Shown: positions 1-5,949 of the stretch, one piece after another
Layout: every line of letters starts with the position of its first letter
Position numbering within the stretch: the stretch's first letter is position 1
From: CAG-177 sp964587915
GTDB taxonomy: Bacteria; Bacillota; Clostridia; Oscillospirales; Acutalibacteraceae
Reading direction: 5' to 3'
Length of the DNA stretch: 9,866 nucleotides
Assembly (NCBI GenBank): GCA_964587915.1
Contig: CAZPMK010000048.1
Location: 1-9,866 of the forward strand
Notes under the pieces: model-generated
What the model was told of the DNA's origin: nothing
Database searches by the model: none
The model's input: the letters and a program-made list of their open reading frames with translations, nothing else
Translations under genes and position numbers: made by a program

Positions 1-62
1 CAAGGGACTTAAAATCCCTCGGTGGCAACACCGTACCGGTTCAAGTCCGGTCACCGGCACCA
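1..62 (+). tRNA. tRNA-Leu (anticodon UAA), 3' part only
   Basis: This is the 3' part of a leucine tRNA; the 5' acceptor strand, the D arm and probably the first base or two before the anticodon stem lie outside the window. The anticodon stem is 3-7 (AGGGA) paired with 15-19 (TCCCT), around the loop CTTAAAA (8-14). This puts the anticodon TAA at 10-12, which reads UUA/UUG codons. A long class II variable arm follows (21-24 GGTG with 29-32 CACC), as expected for Leu. The T arm is 35-39 ACCGG with 47-51 CCGGT and loop TTCAAGT. The acceptor 3' strand is 52-58, with discriminator A59 and an encoded CCA at 60-62. Leu is preferred over Ser because of the anticodon. It is transcribed towards the minus-strand gene cluster. 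Confidence 0.96.
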
Positions 63-97
63 GAATGCCTTTGCTTGCGCGATCAGGGGCATTAATT

Positions 98-195
98 AAT
101 GAATAATGAACGGTATAATGGATTTAGATACTTTATCGGATTTGCAAGAGACGACAGTTGGGTATCTTCTTTCAAGATATTGTTCATTGTTCATT
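98..195. repeat. Short inverted-repeat element with tandem AATGAAC arms
   Basis: The left arm (98-111, AATGAATAATGAAC) is the reverse complement of the right arm (182-195, GTTCATTGTTCATT) at 13 of 14 positions. Each arm is itself a tandem pair of a 7-base unit; the right arm is two perfect copies of GTTCATT. The 70-base interior contains a separate hairpin, TATCTT (163-168) with AAGATA (174-179) and a 5-base loop. Size, position beside a tRNA and lack of coding capacity resemble a miniature mobile or palindromic intergenic repeat. No convincing target-site duplication is visible at the edges. Its status as a dispersed repeat is inference, because only one copy lies in this window. It could instead be a structured leader or trailer RNA. 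Confidence 0.5.
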
Positions 196-214
196 TTTTA
201 TACCCACAACCAAT

Positions 215-251
215 GAGCCGTAAACTCCTTTCGGGGCTTACGGCTCTTTTT
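215..251 (+). terminator. Rho-independent terminator for the tRNA-Leu transcript
   Basis: A 9-bp stem, GAGCCGTAA (215-223) with TTACGGCTC (238-246), continues past an A-C mismatch into CTCC (225-228) with GGGG (233-236). It is capped by a TTTC loop and followed by five T residues (247-251). The T-run lies on the + strand side, so it serves rightward transcription from the tRNA and stops it just before the end of ftsH (stop at 262). On the minus strand the same hairpin is not followed by a T-run, so it would be at best a weak end for the ftsH transcript. Confidence 0.8.
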
Positions 252-261
252 ACATATTCGA

Positions 262-2151
262 TTATTCCGCCGTCTCGGGCTGTGCTTGATCGCCCGTCAT
301 CAGGGCAAGGAACTCCGCACCGTCAATCTTTTCTTTTTCGAGAAGCATTCTTGCAACAGCGTGGAGCTTATCCATGTGTTCCGAAAGAATTTCGTTCGTC
401 TTTGCATAGGCACGCTTGATAATAGTTTCAATTTCCTCATCAATCTGCGATGCAACGTTTTCGGAATAATTCCTTACATGGTTGAAATCCTTACCGAGGA
501 AAACCTCATTGCTCTGATCGCCGAAAGCGATGGGACCGAGCTTTTCGCTCATGCCGTACTTTGTAACCATGCTGCGTGCTATATCGGTTGCTCTCTCGAT
601 ATCGTTGGAGGCTCCCGTTGAAATATCGCCGATAACAAGAGCTTCGGCAACTCTGCCGCCGAGCAGGCTCACAAGACTGTCGAGCATTTCGTTCTTAGAA
701 GTATAATTCTTATCCTCCGTGGGTCTGTGGAGGGTATATCCTCCCGCCATGCCTCTCGGGATAATGGATATCTGATGAACGGGGTCAACATTTTCAAGAT
801 AGAAATTCGACACCGCATGACCCGCCTCGTGATAAGCGGTGAGTCTCTTGGCTTTTTCGTTCATCTTATGCGATTTCTTTTCGGAGCCGACCTCGACCTT
901 AAGAGCCGCTTCGTCAATCTCCTCCATGGTTATCGCCTTTTTATCCGTGCGTGCCGCAAGAAGAGCCGCTTCATTGAGCAGATTTTCAAGATCGGCACCC
1001 GTAAAGCCCACCGTTGCATGGGCAATGCTTTCAAAATCAACGTCGGGAGCTATGGGCTTACCCTTGGCGTGAACCTTGAGTATCTCCACTCTGCCTTTGG
1101 TATCGGGATAATTCACCGTTACCTGACGGTCAAAACGACCGGGTCTGAGAAGTGCGGGGTCAAGGATATCGGGTCTGTTGGTTGCGGCAATAACTATAAC
1201 GCCCTCGTTCGCTCCGAAGCCGTCCATTTCAACAAGAAGCTGATTGAGTGTTTGTTCTCTTTCATCGTGTCCGCCGCCCATACCGGCACCTCTGTGTCTG
1301 CCGACGGCATCAATCTCGTCGATGAAAATTATTGCGGGAGAGTTTTTCTTTGCCTGATCAAACAGGTCACGAACTCTCGATGCACCGACACCGACATACA
1401 TTTCAACGAAATCCGAACCGGATATCGAGAAGAAAGGCACGTTTGCTTCGCCGGCAACCGCTCTTGCAAGCAGAGTTTTACCGGTACCCGGAGGGCCTAC
1501 AAGCAATACGCCCTTGGGGATTCTCGCACCCAGAGCATCAAATTTTGCGGGATTTTTAAGGAACTCGACTATTTCCGCAAGCTCCTCCTTTTCTTCATCC
1601 GCTCCCGCAACATCGTTAAAGGTGGTCTTTCTCTTTTCGTCCTTGACCTGCTTTACTCTCGCCTTGCCGAAGCTCATTGTGCGGTTGGTTTCATTCGTCA
1701 TGGTCTGGTTCATTCTTCTGAACATGAAGAAAGTCAGCAGACCCATCGCCACAAGCAAAAGCAAAGTCGGTACGATATTGTATATCCATTGACCCGTTGA
1801 GCCTGTAACATAGCCCGCCTTAATCATGGAATCGGGATGAGCACGGTTATACTCGATAACACCCTCATGGATATCCTCGACAAACAGGCTGACGCTCGGC
1901 ACTGTAAAGGTCATTTCCTTGTCACTATCGGCGGTTTTGTAGACAAGAGCACCGCTGCTGAGATTCAGCTTATATTCGGTTATTTTTCCCTCGTCAAACA
2001 TGGAAACAAGCTCATAATATTCGAGCTTTTCTGTTGACCGGGAGCTGATGTAATAGGAAAGTCCCGCAAGTATCATTGCCGGAATGAGAATATACGGCAA
2101 AAGCACAAGCAGCTTTCTTTTAATGTTTCTGTTGTTCTTATCGCTGTTCAA
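262..2151 (-). CDS. ftsH: ATP-dependent zinc metalloprotease FtsH
   Basis: FtsH is a membrane-anchored AAA+ protease that unfolds and degrades misfolded membrane proteins and short-lived regulators, working as a hexamer with its catalytic part in the cytoplasm. The 629 residues show membrane segments at about 14-35 and 123-145 flanking an extracytoplasmic domain. Walker A is GPPGTGKT (219-226), the pore loop contains F248-V249, and Walker B is IIFIDEIDA (274-282). The second region of homology runs about 323-343 with arginines R337 and R340. The zinc site is HEAGH (441-445) with D517 as probable third ligand. Length is normal for the family and no key residue is missing. The start appears to be TTG: an in-frame TAG lies 9 bases upstream, and the next methionine (M26) is inside the first membrane helix. 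It is the last gene of the cluster, 45 bases after hpt; the tilS-hpt-ftsH order is common in Firmicutes. Confidence 0.97.
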   Translation of the reverse strand: MNSDKNNRNIKRKLLVLLPYILIPAMILAGLSYYISSRSTEKLEYYELVSMFDEGKITEYKLNLSSGALVYKTADSDKEMTFTVPSVSLFVEDIHEGVIEYNRAHPDSMIKAGYVTGSTGQWIYNIVPTLLLLVAMGLLTFFMFRRMNQTMTNETNRTMSFGKARVKQVKDEKRKTTFNDVAGADEEKEELAEIVEFLKNPAKFDALGARIPKGVLLVGPPGTGKTLLARAVAGEANVPFFSISGSDFVEMYVGVGASRVRDLFDQAKKNSPAIIFIDEIDAVGRHRGAGMGGGHDEREQTLNQLLVEMDGFGANEGVIVIAATNRPDILDPALLRPGRFDRQVTVNYPDTKGRVEILKVHAKGKPIAPDVDFESIAHATVGFTGADLENLLNEAALLAARTDKKAITMEEIDEAALKVEVGSEKKSHKMNEKAKRLTAYHEAGHAVSNFYLENVDPVHQISIIPRGMAGGYTLHRPTEDKNYTSKNEMLDSLVSLLGGRVAEALVIGDISTGASNDIERATDIARSMVTKYGMSEKLGPIAFGDQSNEVFLGKDFNHVRNYSENVASQIDEEIETIIKRAYAKTNEILSEHMDKLHAVARMLLEKEKIDGAEFLALMTGDQAQPETAE

Positions 2152-2163
2152 TTGGAACTATCA

Positions 2164-2170
2164 CTCCTTT
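2164..2170 (-). promoter_or_regulatory. Ribosome binding site supporting the TTG start of ftsH
   Basis: The minus strand reads AAAGGAG here, ending 12 bases before the TTG at 2151-2149. The spacing is longer than the usual 5-10 bases. Together with the weak start codon this suggests modest initiation. No ATG or GTG in the ftsH frame lies between the upstream in-frame TAG and this TTG. Confidence 0.7.
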
Positions 2171-2178
2171 AAGTAGCT

Positions 2179-2193
2179 TTCCGCACGGCGGAA
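2179..2193 (-). other. Small perfect hairpin between hpt and ftsH
   Basis: TTCCGC and GCGGAA pair perfectly across a 3-base loop just after the hpt stop codon and 8 bases before the ftsH ribosome binding site. No T-run follows on either strand, so it is not an intrinsic terminator. It could stabilise the hpt 3' end or mark an RNA processing point. The latter is inference. Confidence 0.4.
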
Positions 2194-2196
2194 CAA

Positions 2197-2742
2197 TTAT
2201 TTACTGTAGATTTCTTCCTTGAGAACGCCGATATAAGGAAGATTTCTGTATTTTTCATCGTAATCCAAGCCGTAGCCGACAACGAATTCATCGGGCACAT
2301 CCGTTCCCGAATAATCGGCTTTCAAATCAACAACTCTGCGTTCGGGCTTGTCGAGCAAAGTACAAATTCTGATGCTTCGGGGATTTCTGCCCTCAAGCAG
2401 ACCTTTAACGTAGCTGAGAGTTTTTCCCGAATCGAGAATATCCTCAACAATGAGAACGTCATAGCCCTCAAGATTTATGTCAAGATCCTTAACTATTTTT
2501 ACCGCTCCCGAATTGGAGGTCTTTGAACCGTATGCGGAGGTACACATAAAATCTATCTTGCAGGGAACGGTTATGCTTCTCATCAAATCCGCCATAAAAA
2601 TAACGGAGCCCTTGAGAATGCTGACCATAAGAAGATTCTTGTCTTTATAATCCTCACTTATCTGCTTGCCGAGCCTTTCGACTATGGCTTGCAGCTCCTC
2701 CTCGCTGTAATAAACCTTTTCTATATCATTGATAATATTCAT
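2197..2742 (-). CDS. hpt: Hypoxanthine phosphoribosyltransferase (purine salvage)
   Basis: This cytoplasmic enzyme transfers the phosphoribosyl group of PRPP to hypoxanthine (and usually guanine) to make IMP or GMP. The protein is 181 residues, the usual size. The PRPP-binding motif VLIVEDILDSGKT spans 96-108, with the acidic pair E100-D101 and D104 as the likely general base. The LKGS loop is at 43-46, and the C-terminal base-binding segment DEFVVGYGLDYDEKYRNLP spans 151-169. The frame is open upstream to 2820, but I start at 2742. AAAGGA at 2756-2751 sits 8 bases before this ATG, whereas the ATG at 2766 has no ribosome binding site and would overlap tilS. The gene begins 26 bases after the tilS stop and is followed by ftsH. 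Close relatives sometimes prefer guanine or xanthine, and preference cannot be read from sequence alone. Confidence 0.95.
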   Translation of the reverse strand: MNIINDIEKVYYSEEELQAIVERLGKQISEDYKDKNLLMVSILKGSVIFMADLMRSITVPCKIDFMCTSAYGSKTSNSGAVKIVKDLDINLEGYDVLIVEDILDSGKTLSYVKGLLEGRNPRSIRICTLLDKPERRVVDLKADYSGTDVPDEFVVGYGLDYDEKYRNLPYIGVLKEEIYSK

Positions 2743-2768
2743 TCCGGCATTCCTTTCATACCCCATAA

Positions 2769-4103
2769 TTATCTTTTTATCGAAACGGCAAGTATCCGTT
2801 TCGTTTCGTTTGTAACGCAAGCTCTTGAATCACAGCCGAGCCCCTCCGCAAAAAGGACACCGCCGTCATCGGCAAGCACTATTCTCGTACCGCGTTCCTC
2901 GGGTGCAACGGCAAGCTCATTAAAGAGCTTTTTGAGAGTTTTGGTACAGCCTCGAGACTTTAGGCTGAGCCTGTCGCCCGCCTGCCTGCCTCTTAAAATC
3001 GGCTTTCCTTGTATTTTATCACAATCGAGCCGATATTCCAAGTCATGTTTAGAAAGTTTTTGTGAATTTATTGTTTCGCAGTTGTGAATTATGCGTGCGG
3101 TAACGGCTGCACCGCCAAAGACGGTTTCACCCTCGCAAAGCTCCGTTTCGGGCAGACTTTCATGTGTACCCTGCGGAAATTCGAGCATACCGTGCCGAAC
3201 TCTTACCGTAATTCCGCCGTTTATTTGAACGGTTCCTCCGCTTTTCAGTATTCCGAGCAGTCTTTCGAGTGCTTCTCTGTCGGGAGTGACTCCGCATTCT
3301 TCATGAACAGCCGCCGCAAGAGCACGCCTCGCAAGTGACACGTGGGCATCGGCAATCGGTTTTACGGAAATTCCGTTTTCGCACCTTGCACCGTCCAGAA
3401 GCGTTTTTGCAAGTGAGGATAAAAGCTCCTCATCCTGTGCAAGAAGCTCCATACAGCCTGCCGCCGAGCGTTCAAATGCGGGATTTATGCTTTTGAGCTG
3501 AGGAATAACGGTGTGCCTTATACGATTTCTTGAATAAACAATATCCGCATTCGTGGCATCGGTCACGTAATCAACGCCGTTTTTTTCACAGAAAGCAAGT
3601 ATCTCCACCTTTGTGCAGTCGATTATCGGTCTTACTATTCTGCCCCGCACCGCCGGAATGGAGCAAAGCCCTTTGAGGGAGCTTCCTCGGGCAAAGTTGA
3701 ACAGAAAGGTTTCCGTTTTGTCGTTCAAATTGTGGGCGGTCGCAATGAGAGCATCCTCTCCGAGTGAGTCGAAAAAGGCATAGCGTACCCGTCTGCCCGC
3801 TTCCTCCAAGCCCTCGCCGCTTTTTTGGGCTTCACCGATGACATCGGCTCTGAGCACATGGAGCGGAATATTCTTCGATTCACAGAAATCACGCACAAAG
3901 CGTTCATCGCAATCCGCCTGCTCACCTCGTATTCCGTGGTTTACATGGGCGGCCTCAAGAGTAAAGGAATATTTCTCTTTCAGCATAAGCAAGGCGGTAA
4001 TCATTGCCATTGAATCACTCCCGCCCGAGAGTGCCGCAATGACCCTTGCGTTTTCCGGAAGCATATTATATTTTTCTACGGTGCGGATAACCTTATCTAT
4101 CAT
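2769..4103 (-). CDS. tilS: tRNA(Ile)-lysidine synthetase TilS
   Basis: TilS joins lysine to C34 of the CAU-anticodon isoleucine tRNA using ATP, so that the tRNA reads AUA and is charged with Ile rather than Met. From the chosen start it is 444 residues. The N-type ATP pyrophosphatase P-loop SGGSDS is at 26-31, HVNHGIR at 53-59, RRVRYAF at 94-100, and the AHxxxD-type motif AHNLNDKTET at 123-132. TDATN (181-185) and SRNRIRHTVIPQL (191-203) follow. The C-terminal TilS domain, which recognises the tRNA acceptor stem, occupies about 348-440. The open frame extends to 4196, but the ATG at 4103 has GGAG at 4117-4114, 10 bases upstream, and gives family-typical spacing to the P-loop. Its start overlaps the end of dnaB by 11 bases, suggesting translational coupling. 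The active-site motif has N127 and K129 where some relatives have D and Q, as noted under findings. Confidence 0.95.
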   Translation of the reverse strand: MIDKVIRTVEKYNMLPENARVIAALSGGSDSMAMITALLMLKEKYSFTLEAAHVNHGIRGEQADCDERFVRDFCESKNIPLHVLRADVIGEAQKSGEGLEEAGRRVRYAFFDSLGEDALIATAHNLNDKTETFLFNFARGSSLKGLCSIPAVRGRIVRPIIDCTKVEILAFCEKNGVDYVTDATNADIVYSRNRIRHTVIPQLKSINPAFERSAAGCMELLAQDEELLSSLAKTLLDGARCENGISVKPIADAHVSLARRALAAAVHEECGVTPDREALERLLGILKSGGTVQINGGITVRVRHGMLEFPQGTHESLPETELCEGETVFGGAAVTARIIHNCETINSQKLSKHDLEYRLDCDKIQGKPILRGRQAGDRLSLKSRGCTKTLKKLFNELAVAPEERGTRIVLADDGGVLFAEGLGCDSRACVTNETKRILAVSIKR

Positions 4104-5475
4104 CGTAATTTTTCTCCAAAGGAAGGAACAATGTATGCTCGCCGTCCCATGCAAATTCAACCGTACCCGTTTCACCATGACGGTTTTTGACAACAAGCAC
4201 CTGAACCTTGTTTACGCTGTCCTGCTCCTCGGAGGCATCGACATCCTCGTTTTCGCCCTTATAGTAATCGGGACGGTAAAGCATCATGACGATATCTGCA
4301 TCCTGCTCAATGGAGCCTGATTCACGCAAATCCGCAAGCTGAGGCTTATGTGATTTTCCTCTCGCCTCGGTGCCTCTGGAAAGCTGAGCACAGCAGATGA
4401 CGGGGATATTCAAATCCTTTGCCATCATTTTAAGGCTTCTCGTTATTTCACTGACCTCGTTTACTCTGTTTTCGGCTCTTGTGCTGCCTTTGATAAGTCC
4501 GAGATAGTCGATAATAACACATTCAACGCCGCCGAGCCGCCGTATTTTCGCTTTCATTTCGGGAACTGTTATGCTCGACGTATCATCAAAATACAGCTCG
4601 CAGTCATTGAGAGCACAGGTTGCCGTGCCGAGCCGTATCCATTCGTCCTTGGATATACTGCCGTTTCTCATTTTCATACTGGAAACTCTCGCTTCCGTGC
4701 CGAGAACACGCATTGCAAGCTGTTCCTTCGTCATTTCAAGAGAAAAGAACAGTACCTTGCGTTTGCCGACAGCCGCAACGTTTCTCGCAAGATTCAACGC
4801 AAAGGAGGTTTTACCCATCGCAGGTCTTGCACCGACGATTATAAGGTCGGAGCGGTTGAGACCCGTGAGTACCTTATCAAGATCGCTGAAGCCCGTTGTG
4901 TAGCCTTTATAAAGCTCTTTATCCTCGCCCGTAATTTTTTTGAGGGTATCATAAACATTGTTTACAATGATATCCTTGAGCTTTGAGGGAGCATTTGTGG
5001 TCTTGCCCTGACGAATGTTGTATATCTTTTGCTCTGCGTTGTCGAGAAGAGCATCCGCCGTTTCCTCCTGTGCTACCGCGTTCTCTATCGTTTCGCTTGA
5101 AATTTTTATCAGCGTTCTGATATAGAATTTTTCACGCACGATTTTGGCGTACATTTCAACATTTGCCGTTGAGGGAACCATTTGAGCAAGCTCGAACAGA
5201 TAATTCTTACCTGCCGTGCTTTCATACACACCGTCCTGTACAAGCCTGTCAAGCACAACAAGAGGGTCTATCTTGGTACCCATTCCGTCAAGAGTGAGCA
5301 TGGCGGCAAAAATCGAATTATGCTGAGGCAGATAAAACGATTCGGGATTTATGTATACCGCCGCCTGAGAAAGACAGGCAGGGTCAACAAGAACGCTGCC
5401 CAACACCGCCTGCTCCGCCTCAAGGCTGAACGGCATTGTTATATTTTCAAGTGAAAGCAAGCTGTTATCTTCCAT
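4093..5475 (-). CDS. dnaB: Replicative DNA helicase DnaB (DnaC in Bacillus naming)
   Basis: This is the hexameric 5'-3' helicase that opens the fork and recruits primase. Its 460 residues match the family. The N-terminal primase-interacting helical domain is about 12-115, including PFSLEAEQAVLGS. After a linker comes the RecA-like domain, with Walker A GARPAMGKT (215-223), catalytic glutamate region FFSLEM (243-248) and Walker B VIIDYLGLI (320-328). The motif LRESGSIEQDADIV spans 383-396, and the arginine-finger region KNRHGETG spans 430-437. No intein or insertion interrupts these motifs. The ATG at 5475 has GGAG at 5487-5484, 8 bases away; M14 is a less likely alternative. The gene starts 19 bases after rplI, the common Firmicutes order, and its last codons overlap the tilS start. 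Confidence 0.97.
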   Translation of the reverse strand: MEDNSLLSLENITMPFSLEAEQAVLGSVLVDPACLSQAAVYINPESFYLPQHNSIFAAMLTLDGMGTKIDPLVVLDRLVQDGVYESTAGKNYLFELAQMVPSTANVEMYAKIVREKFYIRTLIKISSETIENAVAQEETADALLDNAEQKIYNIRQGKTTNAPSKLKDIIVNNVYDTLKKITGEDKELYKGYTTGFSDLDKVLTGLNRSDLIIVGARPAMGKTSFALNLARNVAAVGKRKVLFFSLEMTKEQLAMRVLGTEARVSSMKMRNGSISKDEWIRLGTATCALNDCELYFDDTSSITVPEMKAKIRRLGGVECVIIDYLGLIKGSTRAENRVNEVSEITRSLKMMAKDLNIPVICCAQLSRGTEARGKSHKPQLADLRESGSIEQDADIVMMLYRPDYYKGENEDVDASEEQDSVNKVQVLVVKNRHGETGTVEFAWDGEHTLFLPLEKNYDDR

Positions 5476-5494
5476 TTTCGGTTCTCCGTTTGAA

Positions 5495-5935
5495 TTATTC
5501 TCCGACCATTACAAATACGGAAGCAGATATTCCGTTATAGAGCTTGACCTCAACGGGATACGTGCCGAACGCCTTTATATCCTCCATGACTATCTTACGC
5601 TTATCAAGCTCAAGTGAAAACTGCTTTGATATTGCCGCCGCCGCATCTTTTGAGGTTATCGAGCCGAACAGCTTACCGTTTGCTCCCGCCTTTGCGGTGA
5701 GCTTTACCGTTTTGCCCTCTATTTTTGCCGCCGCCGCTTTTGCCGCAGCAATCTCGGTATCTATACGATGCTTTTCTGCCGCTTCTCTGTTTTTAAGCTC
5801 GCTCATCGCCTGCGAATTGGCTTCCATTGCGAGCTTTCTCGGGAAAAGAAAGTTTCTTGCGTAACCGTCGGAGGTATTGACAAGCTCCCCCTTTTTGCCC
5901 AATCCTTTAACATCCTGTAAAAGTACAGCCTTCAT
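5495..5935 (-). CDS. rplI: Large-subunit ribosomal protein bL9
   Basis: bL9 binds 23S rRNA at the base of the L1 stalk and extends outward from the 50S subunit; it helps reading-frame maintenance. The 146 residues are typical. The N-terminal rRNA-binding domain shows the signature GLGKKGELVNTSDGYARNFL (11-30). A long alanine- and lysine-rich connecting helix (about 42-75, with AAAKAAAAK) leads to the C-terminal domain with GKLFGSITSKD (87-97). The ATG at 5935 has AAGGAG at 5951-5946, 10 bases upstream; this site overlaps the gdpP stop codon (TAAGGAG). The gene sits between gdpP and dnaB, a strongly conserved arrangement. Confidence 0.97.
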   Translation of the reverse strand: MKAVLLQDVKGLGKKGELVNTSDGYARNFLFPRKLAMEANSQAMSELKNREAAEKHRIDTEIAAAKAAAAKIEGKTVKLTAKAGANGKLFGSITSKDAAAAISKQFSLELDKRKIVMEDIKAFGTYPVEVKLYNGISASVFVMVGE

Positions 5936-5949
5936 ATAAAATCTACTCC

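Larger units (their letters stand above)
63..261. other. Intergenic gap between tRNA-Leu and ftsH, no gene seen
   Basis: This is the convergent gap between the tRNA (+ strand) and ftsH (minus strand). An open frame of about 106 codons starting at 99 runs into the antisense of ftsH. It has no ribosome binding site or recognisable domain, so it is not called. The gap contains three structures. The first is a weak stem directly after the tRNA, AATGCC (64-69) with GGCATT (88-93), which has an 18-base loop and no T-run. The second is an inverted-repeat element at 98-195. The third is an intrinsic terminator at 215-251. A TATAAT-like hexamer at 114-119 has no acceptable -35 box 16-19 bases upstream. 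Confidence 0.8.

Noticed and set aside
114..119. TATAAT hexamer as a + strand promoter
   Set aside because: No -35-like sequence is found 16-19 bases upstream, and no gene or clear RNA follows before the terminator.
215..251. Terminator hairpin as the end signal for ftsH on the minus strand
   Set aside because: On the minus strand the stem is followed by ATTGGTTGTGGG rather than a T-run; the T-run is on the + strand side only.
99..419. Open frame of 106 codons on the + strand after the tRNA
   Set aside because: It starts inside the inverted-repeat arm, has no ribosome binding site, reads through the terminator hairpin and ends antisense to ftsH; no recognisable domain.
727..1800. Long + strand open frame (357 codons) antisense to ftsH
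   Set aside because: It lies wholly within the conserved ftsH AAA and N-terminal coding region. Its translation resembles no family and it has no supporting start signal; it is a shadow of codon usage.
2743..2820. N-terminal extension of hpt into tilS
   Set aside because: The extra 26 residues overlap the tilS end and have no ribosome binding site. The start at 2742 gives the normal 181-residue enzyme.
4104..4196. N-terminal extension of tilS into dnaB
   Set aside because: The extra 31 residues are encoded over the dnaB C-terminus and lack family similarity. The ATG at 4103 has a proper ribosome binding site and correct distance to the P-loop.
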